From assembly GCA_028554795.2 (NCBI GenBank), contig CM068835.1:35172401-35236400 (forward strand): a DNA stretch of 64,000 nt, given 5' to 3'. The notes beneath the pieces were generated by a model. It was not told the origin of the DNA. It searched no databases and saw only the letters and a list, made by a program, of their open reading frames with translations. Below, piece by piece: positions 32,575 to 46,520 of the stretch (the stretch's first letter is position 1; every line of letters starts with the position of its first letter). Both the position numbers and the translations under genes were made by a program. This DNA comes from Sinohyriopsis cumingii (lineage: Eukaryota > Mollusca > Bivalvia > Unionida > Unionidae).

Positions 32575-34690
32575 TATTCCCAAGTGCCATATTTGAGGCT
32601 ATAGTGCCCACGCATGTTGACCTCATGGAGAATTTCACACAGGATTTTCTATTGTTCCCCAAGTGGTTCTTATTGAGGTCAACTGCAACACTTACTAAGT
32701 CACCCTTAACTGAGGTCAGCCACTTGTAACACTGAGGCCATAGACCCCCACCCCGTATGTTAACCCATTTAGAAATTTAACATAGGACATCTCCTTGTCC
32801 CCTTAGAGACTCATTTGTCCCTATTTACGCACATATTACCACCGTACTTCGCTCGTAAGCATACTCAACCAGGATTCTGATGACGTATGCCTATTTACCA
32901 AATTTGATCAAAATCCTATCATAAATATGGTCTCTAGAGTGAGCTAAACACTGCAAACAAGTCTTTAACACACATTTTTGTGACCTTGACAGCAAGCGCG
33001 CGTTTCGTAGAATGAATGGCCTTAGCTTCACAAGGATTCATGCCAGGTAAGATGAAAATTTGTCAAGTTGTTTAGGAAATATTTGGATATGAAAAAATAA
33101 AATAAAGCTTCAACAAAAACCTTAAGAAACTGTTAACGCTATCACTTAAAAAAACTATAAACGCTGTCTCAGCCACTGGAAAATGACTGCTATTTTCGCT
33201 TTCCACTAACGTCAGCTCGACAAGCAGTTAGTGTAAATAAGACATAATCTCTTATCGTCAGATTGACATTTTTGCATCCTTCATGCTTGCTTTCAAAGCG
33301 TGAACACAAAAGATGCATATCGAATCTTTTATAGGATAGGAACCAACATTTAAATTTTCTAAAAATTGTCGACCCTATATTTTTGAAACCTCGTATTCTT
33401 GATTACAGTTTATCGAAAAAAAAATGTATCACGAAAGCCCATCAATCCGAATATTGATTAATCCGAAGGTCCTTTTTCGTGTTCCCCGATGAGTTAAGAT
33501 ATAGAGGGTGCTCCTTATCGGGTAAGGTAATAAGTTAACGTTCTCATAAAAGGAAGTTTCCATTATCCGATTAATCTGTATAGGTTTATAAAAAATATAT
33601 TTTATTATCGCAATAGGATACGATGAGATTGGTCACAAATTCTAACAACTTAAATTAGCCCTACTCCTACATGACACAAGTATTCAAATCAGTATAGGTG
33701 ATGCCAAATCTGTATGTTCTGAAGACACAGACCTGGTTCGAAAGAAACTATGAATGAATTTCGGATACAATGTATTCTACTGTAATACGCGAGGTTTCAT
33801 CTCTCTCTCTCTCTCTCTCAATAAAAACACGTTAAAAAAACATTCCAAATTATTATTTTGGTACATATGGATATAAGAAAGTATGTAATTATAGTTCGTA
33901 AGGAAACTAATAGCCTTTAAAAATATCGTATATTTACAATAGAAAACTAGTTGTACTCTTCGATAGCAGTCAAATGTTACTAATGGTGACCATGACGCTT
34001 CTCAAATATTATTATTTCGAACAGCTAGTGAGATACAGAATAGTGGTAGATATAAAATATATTGCTTATGAAAAAAATAGTAAACGTACCATGACAGTGT
34101 CATGCGGGACTCTTTTAAACATGCCCATTCAGCATGCTCCTCGGTACCTATTTTTACCTAGGACTAGGAGTGTCCTTTTTATAAAGTAACTGTTTTAATA
34201 GGTTTAGAATGCAAATGGATAGACTACGACCTATCTTTCAATACATAGCAAAATTTGAGGGAGGTGTGTTCATTTTATATCATACCGATATGAAAAATCA
34301 AACTTGTTTTCGTTGGGTGGGGCCAGCAAAAATTAAGTTCTGCGACGGTTGGATGGGAGCAGAAATTCTTGCTACGCCACTGCCCCATTATATCGTTGCA
34401 GTTGGTGTTATGTTGCACTTAATCATTGTGTAATTAACAGAAAGTTCATAACTTAATCAGACCCATTAAAATCAAGCATATCTTTGGTAACTTTCTATGC
34501 AAAATTCTTTAAAAATTAATATTTATAAATTCTCTTTATTTTTTGGCATTAAAACCATACCTTAATTTTATCCGAATGGGAGGAAAGAAAACTCAAATTT
34601 TACAGCATTTGTAACATCTAGACGCACATTTTCGATTAAAACTTATACAAAATCTCACAACAAAATAAAATGGGCATAAGGCAAAAAAAA
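32575..34690. other. No gene seen
   Basis: Single-copy AT-rich DNA. A (CT)n run lies at about 33795-33818, and a 'aatccgaa..ttaatccgaaggt' stretch near 33450 may be the decayed end of a pogo-like DNA transposon. The short frames here have no protein-like features. Confidence 0.45.
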
Positions 34691-35839
34691 CCAAAAAATA
34701 TGAAAACTTACTTCGATAAACTTCGATGGAAACATATTTGAGAATCCCACCAAAGTTCGGAATCATGTCTGAAATGAATGCGGAATGGTGGTATAGAGCA
34801 AATCTGGACATTTCTTGGTTTAACTTAATGCAGGTGTAACTTAAAACATGGTGCTAATACCGATGAATGTGGACTCAGGCATTCTACACGAAGAAAATAA
34901 ATTCCGTAGTGAAAATTCAGATATGGCATTCCAGGCATGATCCGATGATGGTTGGTCGATTTGTTCTTTTTTTCAGGGCGTCGCATATGAATCACCAACA
35001 TGTAGTCGAACCAATTTGTTCTGCTACTCTGTGGAATTTGCTCCTTTGCATCTTCCACCACTTTCGTCTCTTTCCTTTAAAAATTGAAGGTATTTAATGC
35101 GTTTCTACGAGAAGAAGCTTCATTGAATATAATGGATACAAACAAGTTACAAGCTCCTTTTTATAAAGAAATACGTAACTGTCAAAAGCATCTTATTTAA
35201 ACTGCATCCACATATTCTTGGAGTAAAACTCAGAACAAAATCCCGTTTTCCTGGGATTTATTTTAAAGCAAATCGAAAGGATGAGTGTGTAGAAAATAAA
35301 GCGCGTATGCTTTAAATTTAAACCCAGTTAAGACTTTCATTTTCAAGTTATACTCTTTCCTAGTGTTTAATGGAATGTTCGAAACCAAATAAAATGTGCA
35401 TAACCCATGTATTTATCTGGAATTTGGGAACATTTGGTGAAGGCAGGGGGTTAAGGTTGATGGAACAGAGCACTTAAGGAAACGCGATGTACTGTGGAAT
35501 CACGTGCTTCCACAATTACAAGAAATTGATTTTACACACAACGCTTTATTATATAATTCATGATGAAATATCTCATTGGGAAAAAAACCGATATCGCCAA
35601 ATTGGCGATATGACATTTATCGCAACAGAGGCGATATCGCTTTTGGAACAACTTTCTTTTCCCATTGAAGAAAGTGATCTGCTCTTATGAGTGTTGTTCA
35701 AGCCTGTATTTCCATAGGTCTACAGGGCCGGATTGGAAAGTGGGGTTCGTCCTAGGGTATTTGGAACTCACCCAGTCCCGGCTAAAAATAATAACAACAA
35801 CAAAAAAAAAACACGTTCACAGACACAAACACACATTGT

Positions 35840-36745
35840 CTTAGAGATGATAGTCACTCAGTGGAAGATGACCCATATTCTGGAAGACCGTTCTCTGCTA
35901 CCGGTGATCAGGAAGTGGCGGTTGTGTAGGGTCCAACTGATGAAAATACTCGATACACAGAACAAAATATTTCTATTATCTCTGGCATTAATTTGACAAA
36001 TGTTTTTAACATATTAAAGAATTATTTGAAGCTCAGATAAGTTTGTTTTAGATGGGTCCCGTAGTTTTTGCGGGATGATCTAAAAAATACAAAGCTTTGG
36101 TTTTGGAGAAAAAAAAAGCAGAGGCCACAAATAGCTCCAGGTAATCGGACTGTCATGGGTGTTCTATACGCATTATTTTCAGATGTGAAAGGCCCAGTCG
36201 TCCAGCTACACATTCCTAGCTCTGCTAGTGTCACTCGTCATTTGTATGCCTCAAACGTTTGCCAAAAATACACTCTACGGTAGCATCAATCTGCGCATTG
36301 GTACCCGATATATCCATCTCTTCTCTTGGCATCCGTCCGTCTACGGAAGACGATGGTGCAGCTCCAGAGTAAGCTTTTGTTTATCCTTCTTTCCAGCTCT
36401 CTTTCCATCTACTCAAACACAAAGCACCGGCGCATGAATCTGCCATCGTGACAGACTTCCTGAAGGAACTCCACGTCCAAACTCTTCCCCATCCTCCGTA
36501 GAGTTCTGATTTATCTCCAGGTGATTTTTGGCTGAATTTCGTAATCAATAAATCAGTGAGGTACAGACGATTTGAAAGCCGTCGTGCAGTTAGAAATGAA
36601 GCTTTCCTATGTATGAACAGCATGCCAGAAAGTGAATACAAAATGGCATTTAATAGCTGGATAATCAGGCTGAAAAAGTATGCGGAGAGTACTTTGAGAC
36701 CATGCACTGATGTACTTTTCAGGTGTTGTACAGCACAGTAATATT
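35840..36745 (+). mobile_element. Mariner-family transposase relic
   Basis: Over several frames one reads 'VEDDPYSGRPFSATGDQE' at about 35860, the start of a mariner DNA-binding linker; later 'VTDFLKELHVQTLPHPP', then 'SSDLSPGDFWL' at about 36505, the counterpart of the catalytic 'YSPDLAPxDFxL' box; then 'RRFESRRAVRNEAF' and 'FNSWIIRLKKYAE' at the C-terminus. Stops and frameshifts are frequent. Copy 1 shows no trace of it, so it entered copy 2 after the duplication. Confidence 0.75.
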
Positions 36746-36756
36746 CAGAACTTTTT

Positions 36757-36790
<34 letters not shown>
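36757..36790. repeat. (GT)n microsatellite
   Basis: A perfect dinucleotide run directly behind the mariner relic. Confidence 0.95.
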
Positions 36791-36792
<2 letters not shown>

Positions 36793-37557
36793 TTTAAAAT
36801 TGGCTAGAATACTGTCACCAATGCAGCTGTATGCTTCAAAGTGCCAAAGTAGTTCTCTCATTATTTTATCGATTCTAGTTACTTAATAATAAATTTATGA
36901 GCAGTCCTGAGAGCAATAATATCATAACATTTCAATATTTTCCAACCTCATCAAGGCTTTGCACAGCTTTTATGCTAAGATAAGACATAATGTTTTTAAT
37001 TTTTTTTTTAATAAGAACCCACAACATTTGTAATCACATATTCAGTTTTAACGACATAAAACAACACGTCTTAAAGGAAACTAAATCATAAGGGTTCGTC
37101 TATTAATTGCCAATAACTGAATGCAGTTCAAATAAAAATGATATCAAGAGAACAGCTTCTGATTACTAACACAGAAGAATAAAATCCGACTCGATTGTCT
37201 ATGTGATCTATGCTTCCCTAATGGAACACATAATTTGAAACCCTTTGTATTACATAAAGAGTACTATTATTAAAATTTTCTTTTGCTTAAATGGATATGT
37301 TAAAGGTACGTCCTTCAAAATAAATGACCACTGAACAAGTGTTAAGAGATCGTACATACTTAACGTTGCTTACGTAAAGTTAATGTTTCTATCAAAAAGC
37401 ACCATTGCAAATATGAACGAAAGATGAAATCTTGAATACAAACTGTCCTATTTTACACTTCACAGCTGATCTAAAGCAATTGACAATAAAGACAAGCTAT
37501 GCACTTATAAAAATATCGCTCCTCTCCTTTACCGCTCGTTCTATTTTCTTATTTCTC

Positions 37558-37559
<2 letters not shown>

Positions 37560-37613
<54 letters not shown>
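37560..37613. repeat. (TA)n(TG)n compound microsatellite
   Basis: A run of 'at' followed by a run of 'tg'. Confidence 0.95.
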
Positions 37614-38575
37614 AATAGCTGTGCCTGTACACATTTTTGCAGAGAAAGAAAATTAAAATACTACACTACATAATCACTTGACAATCATACAAAATAAGGG
37701 CATCTACATAAAATGCAAATAAACGAAAATAAAATTGTAATATACAATAAGTATTTATACAAATAGACAAAACTGGATCGGGGTAAATATCCAAATATTT
37801 ATACACTAATACAAAAGCTTCGACAAATGCCAAATAAAACCAATGGAATCATAAACGAGACCGAAGAAAACCCCAGAGTGAATTATCATCCTATGACAAA
37901 CTGCAAACTTAAACAAAGATAAAACAAACTTGCAAGATACCTCTGAAACCATTGGGCTTTTCTTTATTTAAGAAGATTATTTCAAAAACAATGAAAGTTT
38001 AAGTATGCTAGTCGAGTCTTTACTTACACAGCAAGATGTAAAACGGATTCCACTGACACATTTTCGTATAATATACAGGAAAAGGAGGAAATTGGGAACT
38101 CAACTAAATAAAACTGAAATCACTTACAATAGTTATCACGATTTGTTTTCATCGATTCATTTTCTTTAAAACAAAAAGATGACAATTGTAGCTAAATTTA
38201 CTTAAGCAGCCAGATATAAAGACGCAATAATATTTTCTCCCAGAAACTTAACAATACATTTTGTCTGAAAACAAATAACAGGATATTTCAAAAATATTAG
38301 AATTGTTGTGGTCTTTTTCTAGCTTATTTGTCATATTGGCCTTTTGCCTACTGTTAGTCTAGCCCATGTCACGTGATTTATTCAACACCGATTTTACCTT
38401 ACCCTATATTTATACATTCATACATATATTTTTTAATTCGCAATATATTAAAATACCATTTTTCTTAAATACAATTTTTCTTTGGAATGTGAGACGATTA
38501 ACGAATTAGAGGATTTAAAGATCTTAAAATGCACCAATATTAACCTCGTTTTTATGTATTCTACAACAGAAATTG

Positions 38576-38756
38576 ATGTAAAACAGGGTCTGAAACACGC
38601 GGCCCGCGGACGGCCAAGCAGTTTCCTGTGGCTCGCAAACTGATTGGCGTCACAAGTTGTCATGAGTGATGACAAAGGTGGTGCAGCCATTGGGCCATCG
38701 AAAATTCCCTCATGCGGCCCTCAGGGTGCTTTGAGTTTGAGAGCCCTGATGTAAAT
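38576..38756 (+). mobile_element. hAT-type MITE with 8-bp target duplication
   Basis: The element spans 38584-38748 (165 bp). It starts 'cagggtctgaaacacgcggc' and ends 'tttgagtttgagagccctg', a known style of hAT ends with 'GCGGCCC' inside both. It is flanked by 'atgtaaaa' and 'atgtaaat' (7 of 8). Copy 1 of the duplication has the unoccupied site 'attgatataaatgacat' at about 3911, which proves the insertion and its target repeat. Confidence 0.9.
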
Positions 38757-39185
38757 GTTATTTGTTCTTAAGGTAGAAGGTGTACGATAAAATCTGAAAT
38801 ACATTTATTAAAAAATGGAAAAAGAAACAGAAAACGTTTTTCTATGGTGAGGGTTAAAGTGACAAATACTTTGTACAAAACCAATGAATTTGGAGCAACG
38901 TTACATACAACAGAAGCCAGATGATATGGTTCCATTACAGACCAGTATTAAACCAATCAAGAAACATATACAGTGCTTTCTACAATGTGTCAGATTATTT
39001 TCAAAAGTCAAACAGATATCTAAGATGAACGTCATCTAATGAGACCTGAAACTCTTTAAAAATGGAAATTCACGTGTGTTCCAAAATGAGTGTGGTTGGT
39101 ACACTATGGAAGTACCAACAACAAGACAATACTTAATACAGGACCGACTATAACAAATCCAAGCTATATTTATATGAACAACACA

Positions 39186-42100
39186 TCAGTTCTTATCGTC
39201 TGCAGCTGTGTGTCTCTGTCGTTTGAATTCCTCCAATGCTTTCATCTTTTCTTGCATTAGTTGCTTAAGTCGCCGAATTTTGTCCTCATGACTACTTAAA
39301 CCAGATTCAGTCAGCAAAGATTTGCTGCCATCGTGTTCAGATACTTCACTGGCTGTATCTGTATCCGACGAACCATCCACCTTTTCTTCTGACCCCCTTA
39401 CTTCACTGTAAGATTCAGCTTCACCAGCACTAGACTGAAGGCGCATGGACTTAACTCGGTTAGCACGATCATCTTTGTCTTCTATGCCTTTACGCTTTGT
39501 TCCAGACGAATCGCCCATGCCTAATACAGAGCGTTGTCTGACTTGTTCTTTTTGATGCTGGGTTTGAGCAATAGAAGACAAATCCGAGCTCCCCTCATCT
39601 CCATAACCACTTGTTACGGGTTCCTTTTTTATCCAACTTTCATTTCTCTTTATGGTGTTTTCTTCATCACCGTATCCTTCTGTTCTAGGCTCAGATTTTA
39701 CTTTAAATGTTGGACAGAATGAGCTTAGTGCTGGTGTGTTTGGAGGATTTACAAGTTTTCCTTGTGTAGGTCCAGAAGCTGATGTACCAACTAAACTAAC
39801 TGACCCGACATTTTGGTTTGCCTTGTTTCCCGTCGGTAAAACTGACACCAAAGTAATATTTCCTTTTGTTGTGGATATTGACGAATCTTTTCCCTGCAGA
39901 CTCATAGGCGTTACCGCAGAATCCTTTTGTGGGATAATATAAGCTCTTGGTTGCTGTTGAGACATATTGGCTGGAATAAGAATGTTCTTATTATCTACTT
40001 TTATGAGGTAATAACGCTGCTGCATTCCAGAAGTAGGTTTGGACGCAACAGTTGATGGTATGACACTAGACTGTGGTAATCTTGTCATTAATGATTGTCC
40101 TGGAGAAGGAGATACCATTAATGTGATTGGATTTGACGATGCCTGTGGTGTAAAGACCTGTGAAACGGTGGACTGCAAATCTGTAACAGTCGTAGATGGT
40201 TTGGCGATTACAGGCTGAGAGGTCAATACAGTCGTAGACCCGGATTTCTGAGAAGGCTGAGTGGGCTGATTAGTAAGTGTAAGTACCTTAGTGCCACTAG
40301 TTACCCGATTCATAAGTAACGTCGGTCTTATGGGCAAAGTGGTGCTGATAGAATTTGCAACTGAGAACTGTGCATCCGCAAGTGATGGCGAAGAAAATCG
40401 TGATTGAGACAAATTGGTCTGGCTTGTGGAAATTTCCGTGGTAGTAGGCAGCCTTACCATCATTGGTATGCCAGGTAACGATCCTGATGAAGAAACAGCT
40501 GATGAGAGACGATCTGTGAAAGATGATCCAACGGTTACGACAATAGGTGTTTGAACAGAGCGAGGAGCAGGCGGTTTTGTGTATGTCTTGCTGATGGAAA
40601 CCGCATTACGCATATCTGTTTTCCGTACTTTCTCTACCAAGTCTGAGATCATTGTCGATGCAGAAAACAGGAGCGATCTGGAGTTCTGACTTGAGTTCTT
40701 GGCATATGTCTGATTGTCAGGTAATGTGACTTTATCAACATTAGTCACAGGCATACTTCTCGAAAAAATCGATCCTGCATCCTTGTCCTGGCTTTCTTCC
40801 TCATCTCCTGAATTACGAGAATGTTTATCAGCCTGACTTTTCACATCAGAAACGAATTTCCTTTCTTTCTCCACACTAGTGACCGCTTTGTGCAATGCTT
40901 CCACTACTATTCGTTTCTTCTTCATTATCTTTCTCAAAGCCTTTTCCCTACAGTTTTTTCTGCAGCGATCAGTTCTGTAGATAGCTGCATATTTGGCACT
41001 CACAGTAGTTTGCCTGAAATGAAATTTTCGAAGAACAACGTAGCAAGGTTTGCACAACTCTTTAAGACTTTCAACATTAGTCTTGGCATTATGTTCTAAT
41101 GCATCAACATCTCTTTTAGAAATTGATCTAAACTTCTTCCCTGATATTTTCAATTTATCTTCTGGAGATTTTGCACTTTTGCCTGAATTTAGCTCCTCCG
41201 TCCCTTGTGCATGTTTCCTAGAGATGGCAAGTCTAAGAACATTACGAATGTCTTTATTCGACACAGCATGTGAATTAGAACCATCTAACGATGAAACTTT
41301 CGTCTGTGAAGAGTCCTCTTCTTTCCCATTCTTTTCATCACATTTTCTTGATTTCATGTCTTCATTTGTCATGGCTGTTGTTTCCTCGGGTATATGGGAC
41401 AGAGAAAATACTGAGTCTATCCGAATCTCATCTTTTACCGATTCTGACTTTTTGTTTTCAGCTGATGCAGTATGATTGATATTACGTGTTATTGAGGTTA
41501 ATGTGTTCAAGGGCAAACTTGAGGTAACTTGCGGGGAAGCTGAAGAATGCGTATAAATGGGTAAAGTCACTGCCACTGTCTTTAAGATACTTTCCATATG
41601 TGTTGAATGGGGCCAGCTAATTGTCTGCACTTTCGCTGGTGTTGTTGTTGTGGTCAGTTGTGGAGCACTTATCTTTGCATACGCATAGGCTGGCATTGAA
41701 AGATTTTGAGAGTTTTGTGAGAGAATACTCGGGGGTATCAGAACATTGTTGTTCTGTACAATTCTAGACACCTGCGACACTCCAGATGTTGCTGAGATGG
41801 GGGTCGAACCTTTGGTTGATACTGTCACATACGGAATTTGATTTGCTACTTTTGACACTTGAGATGCAGTGCCAGATGGTGGCATGGGAATCAAACCTTT
41901 GGCTGTAGCTGATGATGTCACAGAAGGATTTAGTATTGTTACTTGAGATACAACAGACGACGGCATAGATATCAAACCACTGATTGTAGAAGGTGGCATC
42001 ATCATAGAAGAAGGAATTTGACTCGCTCCCTTCGATGCCTGAGAAACACTAACAGACGATGGAATTAAGCTTTTGGTAACTGGAGATGTCGTCTGATTTT

Positions 42101-43482
42101 GAGTGACTGAAGTTGGTGGCACAAAATTTGCTGGTACCAAAATTGTTGGTGCAGAAGTGCCATTACTGACAAAAAGCACAGGAAACGTGTTTACCTTCAC
42201 TTCTGGACTTTGAGTTGTATTGCAGTTAAGAATTTGGGGAAGCTTCACTGAAGATTTATTGACATTAGTTGTCTTAGAACTCGCAACTGAAGAAAAGATA
42301 CTTGTTAAACCTATCTGACTGAAATTTTGGTTTTGAGAAGTCATTGCTTTATTGGATGTATTACCGCTTGTCATAATATGCCCCTGATTAGACAATGTGT
42401 TACTTGTATTAGCTGTATTTTTCGTAGCATAGCTGCTCAAAAGATCTGTAGTCTTCTTCATACCAATTCTTGTGGCAGCTTCGTGGCTGAACAAGAGCAT
42501 CGGATAGGGTTTTTCAGGAGGCGATATATCTGGAACACTCAGTACACTGCTAACAGCAGAAGTGTCAGGTGAAGAACTAACCTGCATATTTTTTACCACT
42601 GTCATCACACTTGAATTGCTGACAGGGTCTGCATCTGAACTTGTGGTGGGACTGCTGATCAACTCACGGGATTCGTTAGTATGCTTTGATTGTCCATTTA
42701 CTACAGCAGATATTTTAGGGGCAACTGAGATCCCACTTAATAGACTTGATCCCATATTCAAAGCAGACGAGGTTGTCACAGTCGTTGCCACAGGAATTGA
42801 TGCTGGAGCCTGCCGAACGAGTATATTGCCACTAGGACCATGCTGTACTGTAAGAATATCTCCAGTTTTTAGTGATGATGCCGACCCTGGTGATGGCAAC
42901 AACGTAGTAAAAATTCTGCCATCAGGCATTACTATCTTTGTTGCTGCAAATGGCGTGACTACCTTAGGCTTTATACTCGCTGTTGAAGGCTTGGAGGTTA
43001 CAAGTTTTGGATTATTAGTTTCAGTTATTTTTACTGTCGAGACATTTGAAGGTTTTTCATTTAACAGAGATCTTAGTGCAGAATCTTGATGAGTTGCTGA
43101 GTTAGATGAAGTTATGCCTGATTTTGATGGATAAGAAACTTTGGTTGATCCGCTACTGCCCGCATGTACATGCGTCACCTTTGATAAAGTTCCATCTACT
43201 GATGTGACTGTTTTGGCATTATTAGCGTCGTCTTGATTACTCTTCGATGTGAGAGCGCGTTCATTACCAACAGCAGTTTTGACCTTCCAGGAACTCTGTC
43301 CAAGCGGTGCCACAATAAAAACTTTGTTTTCCGCAGATGGGGGTGTCTCGGTAGGAACTATATACATCTTCATTTGTCCATTTTCATCAGGCATCATAAT
43401 GCATTTTTGCGAAGTGGGGACTCCATCGCCAGTCAGGAAAGGGGTGCCGTCTTGGTTAATGAGCAGTCTTCCTGGCCTAGCA
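39186..43482 (-). CDS. LRIF1-like nuclear protein, large last exon
   Basis: On the minus strand 'TATTTCTATTACAG' precedes base 43482 and the frame stays open for 4297 bases to TAA at 39186. With the exon at 49009-49106 it makes 1464 residues. Most of the protein is Ser/Thr/Val/Pro-rich and low in complexity. At about residues 770-910 is a denser Cys/Lys-rich block ('LKELCKPCYVVLRKFHFR', 'DRCRKNCREKALRKIMKKK'). An acidic Ser-rich stretch follows, then a C-terminal helix 'DKIRRLKQLMQEKMKALEEF', very like the C-terminal coiled coil of vertebrate LRIF1, the part that binds SMCHD1 on silent chromatin. That similarity and the single giant exon favour an LRIF1 relative. The rest is too diverged to confirm, and another disordered nuclear protein is possible. 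The in-frame ATG pair at 43397 and 43394 lies inside the exon and is not the likely start. Confidence 0.8.
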
Positions 43483-44949
43483 CTGTAATAGAAATATCAA
43501 TAACACTAATACTGTTCTTTAACATAAGACTTTAGCACATGCCGATATTAGCTTCTGTACCAGTATAATAGTTCGCAAATATGCATTGAAACAATGATTT
43601 CTTCAGACTGACATTTACATAGCCATGATAGTATGCTTAAAAAGTAACAGTTCTTTGCCTTCATTATCGATAAGTAGGCAGAAATCGCGTTTTCTGAAAA
43701 TGACAATAAATGGTATGCATTAAAGACTTTACCTAAGAATACCAAACACTACTTCCGCAATTGCACAACCTCGCCATGTACAGTTGATAAAACAGTTTTA
43801 ATAACTAGATAATCAAAGAGAACGTTTCGTTGCTGAATTGCAAAAAATCGCCTAGTACATGATTATGCCGACTGATCTTCGGCTAAGGTTGTATATGGTT
43901 TAAGACAGGCATAACATTCTGTACACATCGGAGAACTAATATGTAACTACTAATGGTACAGGTTTCGCTATGCTCGCGGAAAACTGACTGTGCGTGGACA
44001 TCGCGCGATCGCTAATTTTTTGATGGGGTATGAATGGGGAATGAAATTGTGTGGGGGATCGCACAAATGCCCGTCCTGAAGACAAAGTTTGGTTGCACAT
44101 AAGAAAACGTGCACAGACCAGAGAGTCTCGATCTATTTAAGAATACTTCATACCTGTAATCTAGTGAATAAGATAAAAGCATGCTTGATTTTTTTAATTC
44201 GTTTTGGTAGATGCATGGAATGTATGTTCAAAGTTTAAAAAGATTTTCTCTTATCATTAATCCTTGTTAGACCTTTCTACCATAACTTTGGTTACAATAG
44301 AACAGAAAATGTAAAACACCCGCAACAAAAAAAAAATCTTATAAAAAACCGCTCTTTTGATATTACTTTCAAGTACTTTCATTACATGCCTTAAATAGAT
44401 GGAGCAATACTACGTCAACCGAAACTCCGATCAAGTCAAACAGCCAACAACTGGAACCTATGCCTAAGGATACTAAGTTTACTGGAGGGAATGCCTGACG
44501 AAAAGAATGGTTTGAAATTTTGAAATTAGTGACTAGAAATGCAGGCAATGAAACGCTGTGAAAAAAGATTAAAAATTCAACTCTTTAGTCAATAGATACA
44601 TAGTACACATATGACAGTTAAAACATTCAATTATTTAATGAAACTACACATATGATGCAAGAAAAGAGCTGAAATACGAACAGTCACCGAATAAAGTATT
44701 CTGAATTTGTTGTGAATAACCGGCATACTTCTAATAAAACAAACCGGAAAGTATGTTTGAAAACTTAATGTCATAAGAACAAGTGTAAGATGCTATTTAT
44801 AATGTTATGTATTGACTTAAATTTCGTATGGCGATATATTGCCATACACGAAAATGTACTGAGATACGTAACGCAATATATGGACCTTTTGTTTGTTTTT
44901 GTGGTTATGTCGATATGGGAATCCATTCACGAGGATTAGCGATATTAAG

Positions 44950-46520
44950 ACTTTCAAGATGGCTACCATGGTGGCTATACTGAATGTCAGATTCTCACTG
45001 TGTAATTTTAGTACTACAAAACACAATAGATTTTTTTCAAAATGTCTGCTTTTCATTTAGTAGTCCACGACACAATAAGATTTTCAAGAAAGCTGTTGTG
45101 GGGGCCGACACTGGATGCCTGCGGTATTATAAAACGTCCATTGGTGAAAACCCCATGTTGACATCGCCATACATTTCGTAAGAATAGAAAGACAGCAATA
45201 TGCTCAAGATGACCACAACGGTGGCTATACAGAGGATCAGCTTGCGTCATTCACATTTAGGATCATCAAGATACTGTAAGAACTCATCTGATCAAAAACC
45301 TAATGTCAACATAATTTTCCATTTAAGAGGAGAGACGATAATAAAGTTTTCAATGAGGTCACCATGGTGGCCATACTGACCAACAGATCAGCACTATTTA
45401 GGACCAACAAGACATTTTAAGAAATTTTCTGGTCAGCACCCAATACTGATAAGACTTTTCATTTTCGTGGTGCAAGGATAACAAAATTTTAAGACGGTTT
45501 CTGAGGTGTCTGTATTAGACATATGATTGGCACCATTTTCATTTAGGATCAACTAGACACCATACGTCTTTCGGTGAAAGCATTATATCAACCTCACCAG
45601 CACATATGGAGAAGTTGCAATGAAAATATTTTCAAACTGGCCACTGTGGCGGTCATATTGAATGTCAGATGGGCACCATTTTCATTGAAGACCAACTAGA
45701 CATTATAAAAAGTCTTTCAGTGAGAATCTCATGTTGATATATGTATTATTTCAGCAATAGTACTTACACTTTTAAGATGGCCAATGTGGTGGTCATATTG
45801 GATGTCTAAGTGGCACCATTTTCATTTAGGACCAACAAAACATCATAAGAAATCTTTCTTTAGAAACCTCCATTTAGGAGGAGTAGAAAAAAAGAGATTT
45901 TCAAGATGGCTGCTCTGGCAGACATGTTAGATGTGCAAGTGGCATACTTTTTTATTTAGGAGCAATTAGATATAGCAAATCTTCTGATGAAAACCCCATG
46001 GCAATAAAACTTCGTTCAGTAGTCAAGATAACACGATTTTAAAGATGAATGCTTTGGCGGCTATAATGGATATCAAATCGAAAGCATTTTCGTTTGGGAC
46101 CAACTAGACATAAGAAGTTTTCTTGTGAAAAACGCATGCCAATATGTCTCTCTTTTCAGGACGCGCAGGTACAACAAGATGGCAATTGTAGTGGCTACAT
46201 TGGAGGTAAGATCGGCGCTATTTTTATTATGGACAAACTAGACACCATGAGAAGTCTTTCGGCGAAATCCTCATGTTGATATGACCATCTATTCAGGAGG
46301 ATGCAGCAATAAAAAGATTTTCAAGATTGTCACTGTGTTGGTCATAATGATGTCCAAGCAGCAGCATCTTATTTTTGGCACCAAATATACCAAGGGATGT
46401 GAAAAGGTTCAGGGCAATCCGCATGGCAGTTAAGGTGAAGTAGCGATAACAAACTTATGGCAACGGAAGGACGGATGACGGTTAAAGATCGTCCCATAAG
46501 CTCTCCCGATCCATGACCAG
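44950..46520 (+). repeat. Array 1 of about 130-150 bp units bearing 'AAGATGGCNGCC'
   Basis: About ten diverged units, each with 'ttttcaagatggc', then 'ggtggccatattggatgtca', 'ggcaccattttcatttagga', 'ccaactagacatcat' and 'gaaaaccccatgttgatat'. Good unit starts are near 44957, 45347, 45640, 45775, 45903, 46040 and 46177. The array ends in a different module with 'gggatgtg..caatccgcatgg' and 'ggaaggacggatgacgg'. Array 2 (55290-56340) has the same units, order, orientation and end module, so the whole is a dispersed element rather than a local satellite. Confidence 0.8.

Larger units (their letters stand above)
34700..39185. repeat. Duplicated downstream flank (copy 2)
   Basis: Counterpart of 0.4-4.4 kb (see that entry for anchors). 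It carries two insertions that copy 1 lacks: a mariner relic (about 35840-36740) and a hAT-type MITE (38584-38748). Otherwise it is non-coding, with (GT)n at about 36759-36790 and (TA)n(TG)n at 37560-37613. The far left edge of homology, near 34740, is faint. Confidence 0.8.

Noticed and set aside
41050..43089. Plus-strand frames of 141 and 175 codons opposite the large exon
   Set aside because: Antisense shadows of the 4.3 kb coding exon; composition follows the complementary Ser/Thr codons.
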